Positions 35,140-43,964 of a DNA stretch of 64,000 nucleotides are shown in pieces. Source of the stretch: Roseovarius bejariae. GTDB lineage: Bacteria; Pseudomonadota; Alphaproteobacteria; Rhodobacterales; Rhodobacteraceae. Under the pieces are notes generated by a model. The model saw only the letters and a list, made by a program, of their open reading frames with translations, was not told the origin of the DNA and did no database searches. Within the stretch, counting starts at the first letter, position 1, and each line of letters begins with the position of its first letter. Where the stretch lies: positions 2,423,501-2,487,500 of the forward strand of contig NZ_SZWE01000001.1 of NCBI RefSeq assembly GCF_009669325.1. The letters run 5' to 3'. A program made the position numbers and the translations under genes.

Positions 35140-35961
35140 TCAATCTTGGGTGACGCGCCCGCGATTCAGGACAACACCCAAAAAGTTCGACTGGCCTTCG
35201 ATGATGCTCTCGCATTTTTCGATGTGGCGGCGCGTGGTTTGTGTGGCATCCGCAATCAAAAGCACACCATCGACATTGGGCAGGAAGGCCGCCGCATCGT
35301 CATACTCCAGCATCGGGGGCAGGTCATACAACACCACGTCGGGCAAAAGCGCGTCTTCCATATCTTCGAGGACGGCGGCACTAACCTGATCGTGCAATTG
35401 CTCGGAAGCATCGGGATTTGCCTCGGTGTTCAAGGCAAGTGCAAGTGTGTCAGAGGCGCGGAACATATGCCGCTCCATGCTGATGCGACCACACAGAAAA
35501 TCGCTGATCTTCCAACTTTCATTCAGGCCAAGGGCCTTTGCCACGCCGGGCGCGCGTTGATCGAGATCGACAAGCACCGACCGAGAGCCGGGCACACGCG
35601 CAAGGCTTTGGGCAAGGTTGACCGCGGAAAACGTGGCGCCGCAGCCCGCGGTGGGCGCGACAACGGCAACCCTGCTCCAGCCTTGTTGGCGCAGGGTTTG
35701 CACAAGCCGGGTCCGAAGAAGATCAAAGGCCTTGGACGCGGGATGTTCGCGGTTACAGTCCACCAGCGGCGCGCCGGTCAACAGGTGTTGCCGGGTATCG
35801 GGGCGGATCAGGCGCAGGGCGCCCCATGCATCGGTCCGTGCCGTGACACGACCATTCCCGAACAGCAAGCCGCCGGACGCCTGCGCCCCAACCGAGGCGT
35901 TCGCGGATGTCGCGACAATCTCGTGCTTTTGGTTCGTTGCCGGGGGGTAGCTCATGTTCAT
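35140..35961 (-). CDS. CpsD/CapB-like P-loop protein with altered Walker A
   Basis: A 273-aa cytoplasmic partner of Wzz-type proteins. Walker A' VLVDLDQRAPGVAKALG (D132, D134) and the YDLPPMLEYDDAAAFLPNVDGVLLIADATQTT block are those of bacterial tyrosine kinases. However, the P-loop reads APTAGCGATFS: the invariant lysine is alanine (A109, codon GCC), and no tyrosine cluster is seen at the C-terminus. It may be a non-catalytic regulator. The start is uncertain (ATG 35961, ATG 35955 or TTG 35997). It is co-transcribed with the sugar transferase and Wzz genes. Confidence 0.82.
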   Translation of the reverse strand: MNMSYPPATNQKHEIVATSANASVGAQASGGLLFGNGRVTARTDAWGALRLIRPDTRQHLLTGAPLVDCNREHPASKAFDLLRTRLVQTLRQQGWSRVAVVAPTAGCGATFSAVNLAQSLARVPGSRSVLVDLDQRAPGVAKALGLNESWKISDFLCGRISMERHMFRASDTLALALNTEANPDASEQLHDQVSAAVLEDMEDALLPDVVLYDLPPMLEYDDAAAFLPNVDGVLLIADATQTTRRHIEKCESIIEGQSNFLGVVLNRGRVTQD

Positions 35962-35993
35962 AACGGAGGATCCCGAGTGTGATGGTTTCTTGG

Positions 35994-36764
35994 TCAATAT
36001 CCGGTCCGGCGCAATACGACGCCCACTGTTTTCGCGATGATCTTCAAATCTTCCAGGAAGGAGAGCGAGGAGTCATAGCCTGTGTCGATGGTTGCACGAT
36101 GCGCAAAGCTGTTTTCGTTGCGATCCGAGACTTGCCAAGCACCGGTGATGCCCGGGCGCAGGGCGAAATAGGAAGACGGATCAGGATAAAGCGGCAGCTG
36201 GTCGGGCATCATCGGGCGCGGTCCGACAACGCTCATTTCGCCTTTGAGAACGTTCAAGAACTGGGGCAACTCATCAAGTGACGTACTGCGAAGAAAGGCC
36301 CCGACCCGCGTGATGCGGGGATCGTTCTTTAGCTTCTGGGTGGTTTCCCATTCTTCGCGAAGCGCCTCGTCCTTGGCCAACAGGTTCTTGAGCTCCTGTT
36401 CGGCATTCGTCCCCATGGTACGCAGTTTGAGGATGCTGAAGGTCTTGCCGTTCGCGCCCAGACGCTTCTGGCGGTAAAACGGTTGCCCGCCCTCAAGCCA
36501 GAGGGCTAGGGCGCAAACAAGGGTCACGGGCAGGGTTATCGACAAAGTCATCAAGACGAACGTGATATCCAGAACCCGTTTGCCGTGTTTTCTATAGCGG
36601 CTTTGGCCGACACCCGACTTGCGAAACGGAATGGCGGGCCCGCGCAGGAGGGCCGGGTCGCTGCTGGCCGCGATCGTCAACTGGGCGCCATCCGGTGCCG
36701 AATGCAGCTTTTCAAACTTGTTGAGCTCTTTGAAAGAGCCTTTCACGAACGTACCATGTTTCAT
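35994..36764 (-). CDS. Undecaprenyl-phosphate sugar phosphotransferase (initiating sugar transferase)
   Basis: A 256-aa PNPT-type enzyme that loads the first sugar-1-phosphate onto undecaprenyl phosphate. KRVLDITFVLMTLSITLPVTLVCALALWL is the membrane hairpin; PFYRQKRLGANGKTFSILKLRTM, RSTSLDELPQFLNVLKGEMSVVGPRP and LRPGITGAWQV are the catalytic blocks. It lacks the extra N-terminal membrane segments of WbaP, so it is the short PglC/ExoY type. GGGGGGG precedes ATG 36764. It is the first gene of the minus-strand export operon. Confidence 0.95.
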   Translation of the reverse strand: MKHGTFVKGSFKELNKFEKLHSAPDGAQLTIAASSDPALLRGPAIPFRKSGVGQSRYRKHGKRVLDITFVLMTLSITLPVTLVCALALWLEGGQPFYRQKRLGANGKTFSILKLRTMGTNAEQELKNLLAKDEALREEWETTQKLKNDPRITRVGAFLRSTSLDELPQFLNVLKGEMSVVGPRPMMPDQLPLYPDPSSYFALRPGITGAWQVSDRNENSFAHRATIDTGYDSSLSFLEDLKIIAKTVGVVLRRTGY

Positions 36765-37266
36765 GGTTGCCCCCCCGGCAACGATAATTACACTTTTCAC
36801 CAACTTCCGACATTGAACAGGTGTCGGGCGCGTTTCGAACTGCGGGGCGGTGTGGCAGTCACCGTTTTCCCCGTCTTGCCCGGTTACCCATTGCGGCGAC
36901 TCACCGCTGCGTACCCAGAAAATCCATCACATCGACTCTTGCCCAATTCTCGACAAGTTCTTGAAAGACTTTAACAATTTTTTGCCCAATTTTGGCCCCT
37001 TTTTGCGGAAACAGATTGTTTCCTTGGGTGCCAATTCTGCTGGCGTGAAGGATTTCAGAAGCGACAATAGGGTAACCGATTGCCAGCTGTTTCGGAAGGG
37101 GAAACTATTGCCATAATTTGCGAAAAGTCTGGCGGCTCACCGCCATATAGCGTGCAAAAAATGACACAATGTTTTCACGACAATGATCTGAATGCGGCGC
37201 GCGTAGGGGGTGAATAAAGAGTGCTGTTCGAGAACAGATTCGCAAGTTCTCGGAAGAGACCGGACA
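36765..37266. other. Non-coding stretch upstream of the sugar transferase
   Basis: About 500 bp without a supportable gene. It must hold the promoter of the minus-strand export operon. An inverted repeat CGAGAAC/GTTCTCG with a 10-bp spacer lies at 37229-37252, just past the RNase T2 stop. It has runs such as AATTTTTTG near 36975. No operator is convincingly identified. Confidence 0.4.
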
Positions 37267-37896
37267 CTACCGGATCGGGGCGAATAAGGCGTCCTTCATC
37301 CGGCAGTCGCGAACGGTGTCACGTCCGCATGGAACGGGCTCAAGCTCTTTCGACAGGCACAGTCGCGCTTCCTGAATACGCCCTTCGCGGCAGGTGATGG
37401 TCACCATATCGGGCGTCAGGCCGGGATTGGCCTTCAGAAAAGCCTCTTCCACGACGGATGCAGGAAGTTTGACGGGGGCGCTCAACTTGCGAAAGACATC
37501 TGGCCGGGTCACGCTGTCATAAGCCTGCCGCGACAGATCGTAATACTCGGGCGCGGACAGGCCCGTGCAGCTGCCGTGCTTCTTCCATTGGTACCAAGCC
37601 AGCCCCGATGTGCCCATGATATCGGCCATCTCGCCGGTCATGCGGCGCGAGGGTGGGCGATGGGCGGTTTTGCAATGCGAGGGCCAGCCACGGTGATACT
37701 GCGGCCAGAGGCCATGCAGAACCCAGCCGTGATCCGCAGACGCATCGCATTGTGGCGATCCGCGATCGTCCCCCTCAAGCGCGCACCATGTTGGCGACCA
37801 ACTCAGCGCAAGAACGTAGTAATCGAAATCACCCGCGCGCTCGCCCTCGGCGAAGGCGGCGACGGCACTGAATAAAAACAACACGAACGCACGCAT
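37267..37896 (-). CDS. Secreted ribonuclease T2 family protein
   Basis: A 209-aa protein with a signal peptide (MRAFVLFLFSAVAAFA). CAS I WVLHGLWPQ carries H61 and CAS II WYQWKKHGSC carries H107, the two catalytic histidines of RNase T2. The acid usually just before the CAS II tryptophan (Glu) is Gln103 here (codon CAA). Eight or more cysteines fit periplasmic disulfides. It would degrade RNA to 2',3'-cyclic nucleotides in the periplasm or outside. ATG 37896 follows GGAAGG; an ATG five codons upstream is the alternative. Confidence 0.9.
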   Translation of the reverse strand: MRAFVLFLFSAVAAFAEGERAGDFDYYVLALSWSPTWCALEGDDRGSPQCDASADHGWVLHGLWPQYHRGWPSHCKTAHRPPSRRMTGEMADIMGTSGLAWYQWKKHGSCTGLSAPEYYDLSRQAYDSVTRPDVFRKLSAPVKLPASVVEEAFLKANPGLTPDMVTITCREGRIQEARLCLSKELEPVPCGRDTVRDCRMKDALFAPIR

Positions 37897-38027
37897 TCTT
37901 TGGCCTTCCATTTTCCGACGCGCCCTACTATATACGCGCCAAGTTCCCCGACAACGGAAACCCGCGCCCGCCCAGGACGCAGCCGATTAAGGCAACGGGG
38001 AAGATTTGCGTGAAGGAGGCCCGAGAT

Positions 38028-38777
38028 ATGGCAAAACCGCTTATGGCAAAGGCCACCGCCGTCTGGCTGGTGGATAATACAACGCTCAGCTTCAAGCAGA
38101 TTGCCGATTTCTGCGAGTTGCACGAGTTGGAAGTGCAGGGCATCGCCGACGGTGACGTGGCTGCCGGTGTCAAAGGCTTCGATCCGATTGCCAACAACCA
38201 GTTGACGCAGGACGAGATCGACAAGGCCGAGGCCGACCCGCTGCACAAGCTGAAGCTCAAGTTCAACCCCGCCGCTTCGGGCGAGGAAAAACGCCGCGGG
38301 CCGCGTTATACCCCGCTTTCCAAACGGCAGGATCGCCCGAATTCGATCCTTTGGCTGGTGAAATTCCATCCCGAACTGGCCGACGCGCAGATCGCCAAGC
38401 TGGTCGGCACCACCAAGCCGACGATCCAATCGATCCGTGAGCGTACCCACTGGAACATCGCCAACATGCAGCCGATCGACCCTGTCGCCCTCGGCCTCTG
38501 CAAACAATCCGAACTGGATGCCGCCGTGCAAAAAGCGGCTGCCAAGAAGGCCAAGGAAGGCGAGGCCATTGACGACGACGAGCGCCGCAAGTTGCTGAGC
38601 ACCGAGCAAAGCCTTGAGGGCGAGGCAGAGCCGCGCATTCCCACCGCGATCGAGGGGCTGGAAACCTTCAGCCTCGGCGGGGACGACACGGAAAAAGAAG
38701 AAAAGATCGACGCGGACAGCTTCTTTAACCTGCCGGACAGCTCCGACGACGACGAGGACGACGACGAGCAAGCCTGA
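38028..38777 (+). CDS. trcR: Cell-cycle transcriptional regulator TrcR (DUF1013)
   Basis: A 249-aa DUF1013 protein, a conserved alphaproteobacterial regulator linked to the CtrA network. A helix-turn-helix is visible in FHPELADAQIAKLVGTTKPTIQSIRERT (about 111-138). The C-terminus is a long acidic tail ending DSSDDDEDDDEQA. GGAGG lies 12 bp before ATG 38028, so six upstream codons are excluded. It is divergent from the RNase gene and followed by a strong terminator. Confidence 0.92.
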   Translation: MAKPLMAKATAVWLVDNTTLSFKQIADFCELHELEVQGIADGDVAAGVKGFDPIANNQLTQDEIDKAEADPLHKLKLKFNPAASGEEKRRGPRYTPLSKRQDRPNSILWLVKFHPELADAQIAKLVGTTKPTIQSIRERTHWNIANMQPIDPVALGLCKQSELDAAVQKAAAKKAKEGEAIDDDERRKLLSTEQSLEGEAEPRIPTAIEGLETFSLGGDDTEKEEKIDADSFFNLPDSSDDDEDDDEQA

Positions 38778-38808
38778 CTGACAGGCACCGTTTCTGAACC
38801 GATTTTGA

Positions 38809-38844
38809 AAGGCCCGGACGCCATGGCGTGCCGGGCCTTCTTTA
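38809..38844 (+). terminator. Intrinsic terminator of trcR
   Basis: AAGGCCCGGACGCC pairs with GGCGTGCCGGGCCTT (one bulged G), followed by CTTT. It overlaps the last bases of the convergent DUF4386 gene. Confidence 0.88.
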
Positions 38845-39453
38845 TTGGCGCTGCTGTGACAGCGCGGGCGCGCCCGACAACAGCCAGATACAAAAGGCGC
38901 TTTCCGCCAGAAGCGGCAAACCATAGGCCGGGGCAAAGACAGTGGCCAGATCGGGCGCGATCAGGCGCAGGATGCTTCCGGTGCCGTAAACCACGCCCGA
39001 CAAACCGATGGCCCAGCCCAGCCATGCCACACCAGCCCGATGTAATAGTATGCCGGTCAACAGGCAGTTCACCGCGAAGAAACCCAACGATACATCATAC
39101 CCCGTTTCGTGAATGCTCAACCACATTGCGGTCCGTGGTGCATCAAGTATGGCCGCCATGAGCCACCCCAACCCGGCGGCAATCCCCGCCGCTTGCACGA
39201 GGCGAAAGGCGGTTGCGCCGATGGCAAGCCATTCTCCAAAGCGCCGCAGCAGCGCCAGCAGCAGTATCGCAAGTCCGACATCCGCCAGCGCCATCACCAG
39301 ATCGGCCAGCATCGACAGGCGCAAGTGCCCCGCGCCTTGGGAGACAAGCGAGGGGTCCGCACGGAAGGCCGCGCGGAAAACCGCCTCGGAGGTGACGCCG
39401 CATATGATGATGACAAGATAAAGAAGGCCGACAAGGCGGGGACTGACGGGCAT
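38842..39453 (-). CDS. DUF4386 family membrane protein
   Basis: A 203-aa integral membrane protein with about six hydrophobic segments. RLVGLLYLVIIICGVTSEAVFR at the start and the ETGYDVSLGFFAVNCLLTGILLHRAG region match DUF4386. Function is unknown in the family. It is monocistronic and convergent with trcR. Confidence 0.82.
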   Translation of the reverse strand: MPVSPRLVGLLYLVIIICGVTSEAVFRAAFRADPSLVSQGAGHLRLSMLADLVMALADVGLAILLLALLRRFGEWLAIGATAFRLVQAAGIAAGLGWLMAAILDAPRTAMWLSIHETGYDVSLGFFAVNCLLTGILLHRAGVAWLGWAIGLSGVVYGTGSILRLIAPDLATVFAPAYGLPLLAESAFCIWLLSGAPALSQQRQ

Positions 39454-39537
39454 TCGGCTGTCCTTGGATCAGGGAAGGTTCATACCCTTCTACCACATAA
39501 CGAGCGCGATCCGCTAAGGACTCTCGAACACCAAATG

Positions 39538-40131
39538 TCAGAGCTTTTTGCGGGCGCTGAGAGCGGCACTTATGGTGCCGTCATCCAGATAGTCAAGCTC
39601 CCCTCCAATCGGCACGCCTTGGGCCAATGAGGTCAGGGTGACCCGATCTTCCAACTGATCGGCGATGTAATGCGCTGTGGTCTGACCATCGACCGTGGCG
39701 TTCAGGGCGAGGATCACTTCGTTGATGTCCTCGGCCTCGACCCGGTTGACCAGTTGCGGAATCCGCAGTTGCTCCGGCCCTACCTGATCCAGCGCACTGA
39801 GTGTGCCGCCAAGCACGTGATAGCGCCCCTTGAAGGCATGGCCGCGCTCCATCGCCCAAAGGTCGGCCACGTCCTCCACCACGCAAAGCTGACCGTTGGC
39901 GCGTTTCTCGGAGGTGCAGATATCACAGACATCGGTGGTGCCGATATTGCCGCAGTTGAGGCATTCGCGCGCCGTGGCGGCCACCTTCTGCATCAGGTCG
40001 GCCAGTGGCAGAAGCTGCAAGTCCCGCTTGGCAATCAGGTGCAGCACCGCGCGCCGGGCCGACCGAGGGCCAAGCCCCGGCAACTTCGCCATCAGGTCGA
40101 TCAGGGCGTCTATGTCGCGGGTGGAACTCAT
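39538..40131 (-). CDS. recR: Recombination mediator RecR
   Basis: A 197-aa RecR. It has an N-terminal helix-hairpin-helix ([20 protein letters not shown]), a zinc finger with C57, C60, C69 and C72, and a Toprim domain ([15 protein letters not shown]...[15 protein letters not shown]). It helps load RecA on gapped DNA in the RecFOR pathway. It lies downstream of ybaB and dnaX, the classical arrangement. Confidence 0.98.
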   Translation of the reverse strand: MSSTRDIDALIDLMAKLPGLGPRSARRAVLHLIAKRDLQLLPLADLMQKVAATARECLNCGNIGTTDVCDICTSEKRANGQLCVVEDVADLWAMERGHAFKGRYHVLGGTLSALDQVGPEQLRIPQLVNRVEAEDINEVILALNATVDGQTTAHYIADQLEDRVTLTSLAQGVPIGGELDYLDDGTISAALSARKKL

Positions 40132-40163
40132 GGCCGGTAGTGCCTGTGATTGCGGGTGGAAAT

Positions 40164-40230
40164 GGGGGCCAGCCCCCTACGTTGAAAATCCGAGGATTTT
40201 CAACGCTCCCCCGGGATATTTATAAAAAGA
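40164..40230. repeat. Composite double-hairpin element between recR and ybaB
   Basis: GGGGGC-CA-GCCCCC (40164-40177) is followed by a perfect 11-bp stem GTTGAAAATCC/GGATTTTCAAC with a 2-base spacer (40181-40204), then CCCGGGATATTTATAAAAAG. It occupies almost the whole 105-bp gap in the dnaX-ybaB-recR block. I recall similar units in roseobacter intergenic regions, from memory only. Confidence 0.65.
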
Positions 40231-40236
40231 AGAAGA

Positions 40237-40581
40237 TCAGAACGGTAGGTTCATGTCCTTGGGCAGGCCCATTTCCTCAGTCAGCTTGCTCATTTCTTCC
40301 TGTGAGCGCTCATTCGCCTTTTGCTGGGCGTCCTTGATGGCGGCGAGGATCAGGTCTTCGACCACTTCCTTGTCGTCCGAATTGAAGATCGACGGGTCGA
40401 TATCAAGGCCCTTGAGTTCGCCCTTGGCCGAGCAGGTGGCCTTCACGAGGCCCGCGCCGGATTCGCCTTCGACCATCATGTTGTGCATCTCTTCCTGCAA
40501 CTCGGCCATTTTCTTCTGCATTTCCTGCGCTTTTTTCATCATGCCGGCCATATCGCCAAGCTGGCCCAGTCCTTTGAACAT
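40237..40581 (-). CDS. ybaB: YbaB/EbfC family nucleoid-associated protein
   Basis: A 114-aa protein. MFKGLGQLGDMAGMMKKAQEMQKKMAELQEEM is the family's helical start, and the middle sheet (SGAGLVKATCSAKGELKGLDIDPS) is typical. It binds DNA as a dimer of tweezer shape. It lies between dnaX and recR, as in most bacteria. Confidence 0.96.
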   Translation of the reverse strand: MFKGLGQLGDMAGMMKKAQEMQKKMAELQEEMHNMMVEGESGAGLVKATCSAKGELKGLDIDPSIFNSDDKEVVEDLILAAIKDAQQKANERSQEEMSKLTEEMGLPKDMNLPF

Positions 40582-40680
40582 CTGATCTCTCCGGGTTGTG
40601 AGTGGTTGCGGCGCGGGAGATGCGCCGGGGATTTGGTTAACATATTGCAGCGCCGGGGGCGGGCGGCAAGGGTGGGGCCG

Positions 40681-42444
40681 TCAATCTTCTTCGAAGGGGT
40701 CCCACTCGTCTTCGACCTCGGGCAGGGCGTCGGCCTCGGCTTCGGCCTGTTGTTCCTCGGGCGTGCGTATCTGGGTGATCCTGGCCTTGGGAAAGGCGGC
40801 AAGGACGGCCCTGACCATGGGGTGGTCCGAGGCTTCTTCCTTGAGGGCGGTTTCGGCGGCGTCGCGTTTGGCGGCGATGGTCTCGGCCCCGCCTTCGTTG
40901 ACGAGGCTCACCCCCCAGCGGGTGCCGGTCCAGCGTTGCAGGGCGGCCCCAAGGCGTTGCGAGAGGTCCTGAGGGGCGTTTTCCGTTGGCTGAAACTCGA
41001 TTCGTCCGGGGCGATAGCTGGCCAGTTGGACACAGGTTTCCACCTCGACCAGCAGTTTTACGTCGCGCTGTGTGCGGATCAGTTCGACCACATGCTCGAA
41101 TGTCGGGTAATGCGCCAGCGCGGCCTCGTTGGCGACTGCCAGGGCTGGGCTGGCGCCCGAAGCGCTTGGCCCTGAGGGGCCGGGATGCGTGGGGGCGGGG
41201 GCTCCGCCTTGTGCATGGGTGGTGCCGCCGGATTGCGGGGCTGCCGCGCCGCCGCCAGGCCCCGGGGCAGGCGGCGGGGGCGTGTCACGCAGCTTGCGCA
41301 CCAGCTCCTCGGGCGAGGGCAGGTCGGCCACATGGGTCAGGCGGATCACCGCCATCTCGGCGGCCATCATGGCGTTCGGGGCCTCGGCCACTTCGTCCAG
41401 CGCCTTGAGAAGCATCTGCCACATCCGGGTCAGGACGCGCATCGGCAGGGTGTCGGCCATGCTCTGGCCACGGGCGCGTTCATCGGGGCCGATGGTGGGG
41501 TCCTCGGCGGCTTCCGGCGTGATCTTGACCACGGAAATCCAGTGGGTCACCTCGGCCAGATCGCGCAGCACCGCCATGGGATCGGCCCCTTCGGCATACT
41601 GGCCTGACAGTTCCGTCAGGGCCCCTGCCGCATCGCCCTTCATGATCAGGTCAAAGAGGTCCAGCACCCGGCCCCGGTCGGCCAGCCCCAGCATGGCGCG
41701 CACCTGATCGGCGGTGGTTTCCCCCGCGCCGTGGCTGATTGCCTGATCGAGCAACGATGTGGCGTCGCGGGCCGAGCCTTCGGCGGCGCGGGTAATGAGC
41801 GCAAGCGCATCATCGTTGATCTCGGCCCCTTCCGCGGTGGCGATGCGGCGCAAAAGGCCGATCATCACCTCTGGTTCGATCCGGCGCAGGTCGAACCGCT
41901 GACAGCGCGACAGCACCGTCACCGGAACCTTGCGAATCTCGGTCGTGGCAAAGATGAACTTCACATGCTCGGGGGGTTCCTCCAGCGTCTTGAGCAGCGC
42001 GTTGAACGCGCTGGTCGAAAGCATGTGCACCTCGTCGATGATGTAAATCTTGTAGCGCGCCGAGGCCGCGCGATAATGCACCGATTCAATGATCTCGCGG
42101 ATGTCGCCCACACCCGTGCGCGAGGCCGCGTCCATCTCCATCACGTCGACGTGGCGACCTTCCATGATGGCCACGCAATGTTCGCACTCACCGCAAGGTT
42201 CGGTCGTGGGGTTTCCCTGTCCGTCCGGGCCGATACAGTTCATGCCCTTGGCGATGATCCGCGCGGTGGTGGTTTTGCCGGTGCCGCGAATGCCGGTCAT
42301 GATGAAGGCCTGCGCGATCCGGTCGGATTTGAACGCGTTCTTCAGGGTGCGCACCATGGCATCCTGCCCGACCAGGTCGGCAAAGGTTTCGGGCCGGTAT
42401 TTCCGGGCAAGGACCTGATAGGCGGTACTGGGGGTCTCGGTCAT
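40681..42444 (-). CDS. dnaX: DNA polymerase III subunit gamma/tau
   Basis: A 587-aa clamp-loader ATPase. Walker A GIRGTGKT is at 51-58, zinc-module cysteines at C70, C84, C87 and C90, and the DEVH-type Walker B in IIDEVHMLS. LSRCQRFDLRRI carries the SRC sensor. A Pro/Gly-rich linker (about 388-440) leads to the tau tail ending DEWDPFEED. No clear slippery A-run was noticed, so a frameshifted gamma form is not predicted. Confidence 0.97.
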   Translation of the reverse strand: MTETPSTAYQVLARKYRPETFADLVGQDAMVRTLKNAFKSDRIAQAFIMTGIRGTGKTTTARIIAKGMNCIGPDGQGNPTTEPCGECEHCVAIMEGRHVDVMEMDAASRTGVGDIREIIESVHYRAASARYKIYIIDEVHMLSTSAFNALLKTLEEPPEHVKFIFATTEIRKVPVTVLSRCQRFDLRRIEPEVMIGLLRRIATAEGAEINDDALALITRAAEGSARDATSLLDQAISHGAGETTADQVRAMLGLADRGRVLDLFDLIMKGDAAGALTELSGQYAEGADPMAVLRDLAEVTHWISVVKITPEAAEDPTIGPDERARGQSMADTLPMRVLTRMWQMLLKALDEVAEAPNAMMAAEMAVIRLTHVADLPSPEELVRKLRDTPPPPAPGPGGGAAAPQSGGTTHAQGGAPAPTHPGPSGPSASGASPALAVANEAALAHYPTFEHVVELIRTQRDVKLLVEVETCVQLASYRPGRIEFQPTENAPQDLSQRLGAALQRWTGTRWGVSLVNEGGAETIAAKRDAAETALKEEASDHPMVRAVLAAFPKARITQIRTPEEQQAEAEADALPEVEDEWDPFEED

Positions 42445-42585
42445 GCGGGGCCTTTGGATTCGCGATACCTTGTGACCCTAAAGCGGGGGGCGCGGGGCGT
42501 CCACCACCTTGCGCGATGGCTTGCTTTTGGATCGGGATGCGGCAAGGGTAGAGGCCGTTGAATGGTGAGCAGATGGGGGGTCACT

Positions 42586-43422
42586 ATGCGCTTGCGCAAT
42601 ATCCGGCGCAGCCGGAATATCGAAGATCGCCGCCGCATGGGCGGAAGGGGCAAGGCCGGGATCGGCGGTGTCGGCCTCTTGGTTGTCCTGGCCGTTGGAT
42701 ATTTCGCCGGGATCGACGTAACGCCCCTCTTGCAGGGGGGCCTTCCGCAACAGCAAAGCGCCCCGCGCGAATTGAGCGCCGAGGAAGAGCGCGCGGCCGA
42801 GTTCACATCACGCGTGCTGGCCACCACCGAGGATGTCTGGGCACAGGTCTTTCCCCGGCAGGTCGGGCGCGACTATCGCCCACCGACGCTGGTACTGTTT
42901 TCCGGCGTGACTCAAAGTCCCTGTGGCGGGGCAAGCGGGGCCACCGGGCCTTTCTACTGCCCGGCGGACCGCAAGGCGTATCTCGATACCGAATTCTTCG
43001 GCACGTTATCACGGCAACTGGGCGCAGGGGGGGATTTCGCGGCGGCCTATGTGGTGGCGCATGAGGTGGCCCACCATGTGCAAAACGAACTGGGCATTCT
43101 GGGGCAGGTGCACGATCGGCGACAGGCGGTAGGGCAGGCACAGGCCAATGCCCTGACCGTCCGGCTGGAATTGCAGGCAGACTGCCTGTCGGGTGTCTGG
43201 GCGCGGGCCGTTGACGGATTGCTCGAACCCGGCGACCTGCAAGAGGCGCTCAATGCCGCGAAGATGATCGGCGACGATCACCTGCAACGCCGGGCCGGTC
43301 GGGTGCCGCAGCCGCATACCTTTACCCATGGCACCAGCGAACAGCGGGCAAGGTGGTTCGCCATTGGGTACGAAACGGGCCAGATGGCCAATTGTGATAC
43401 CTTCGGGGCCAACAGGTTGTAG
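42586..43422 (+). CDS. Neutral zinc metallopeptidase (YpfJ/KPN_02809 family)
   Basis: A 278-aa protein anchored by one membrane segment (about 27-43) with a periplasmic peptidase domain. AYVVAHEVAHHVQ holds H159, E160 and H163. LELQADCLSGVWA supplies the third ligand region. The family is uncharacterised but consistently carries the HExxH site. ATG 42586 follows GGGGGG; eight upstream codons are excluded. It is followed nine bases later by a phosphatase-like gene. Confidence 0.92.
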   Translation: MRLRNIRRSRNIEDRRRMGGRGKAGIGGVGLLVVLAVGYFAGIDVTPLLQGGLPQQQSAPRELSAEEERAAEFTSRVLATTEDVWAQVFPRQVGRDYRPPTLVLFSGVTQSPCGGASGATGPFYCPADRKAYLDTEFFGTLSRQLGAGGDFAAAYVVAHEVAHHVQNELGILGQVHDRRQAVGQAQANALTVRLELQADCLSGVWARAVDGLLEPGDLQEALNAAKMIGDDHLQRRAGRVPQPHTFTHGTSEQRARWFAIGYETGQMANCDTFGANRL

Positions 43423-43431
43423 GGCGCGCGT

Positions 43432-43914
43432 ATGTCTGGCTTCATCATATTTGCCCTGCCGGTAAATGAAGGCATCCTTGCCATCGCGCCCATGCCGGGG
43501 CGTGGCGGGCACTATGCCGAAGATCTGGCGCACCTGCGCGATTGGCAACCGGCCCTTGTAATCAGCATGACCAGCCTGCCGGAGATGGTGCGGCATGGGG
43601 CCAGCGATCTTGGGTCTGACCTGCAAGATGCCGGGACCCGATGGGCGCATGTGCCGGTGACGGATTTCGGGGTGCCCTCGACCTCCGAGGAAGATGCCTG
43701 GCACGAGGCAAGCCGCGCCGCGCTTGCCGCCCTGCAAGGGGGTGGGCGGGTTCTGATTCACTGTGCGGGGGGCTGTGGGCGGTCCGGTATGGCGGCCTTG
43801 CGCCTGATGATTGAATCGGGCGAGGCCGCGGATGCGGCGCTCGCCCGGTTGCGGGCCGTGCGGCCCTGCGCAGTAGAAACCGAGGATCAGTTCGCTTGGG
43901 CGACCGCCACGTGA
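43432..43914 (+). CDS. Protein-tyrosine/dual-specificity phosphatase-like protein
   Basis: A 160-aa protein with the HCX5R signature HCAGGCGRSG (C111, R117) and a candidate general acid in VPVTDFGVPS (D78). The length and simple fold match small cyclin-dependent-kinase-inhibitor-3-like phosphatases. Substrate unknown. It is probably co-transcribed with the metallopeptidase. Confidence 0.85.
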   Translation: MSGFIIFALPVNEGILAIAPMPGRGGHYAEDLAHLRDWQPALVISMTSLPEMVRHGASDLGSDLQDAGTRWAHVPVTDFGVPSTSEEDAWHEASRAALAALQGGGRVLIHCAGGCGRSGMAALRLMIESGEAADAALARLRAVRPCAVETEDQFAWATAT

Positions 43915-43964
43915 AGAGGGTGTGATGCCTGAATATTCTGTCGAGTAAACCAAGCCAATTGAGT

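Noticed and set aside
42445..42585. SRP RNA or tRNA next to dnaX
   Set aside because: I looked for the conserved SRP loop and for tRNA arms in this gap and saw neither.
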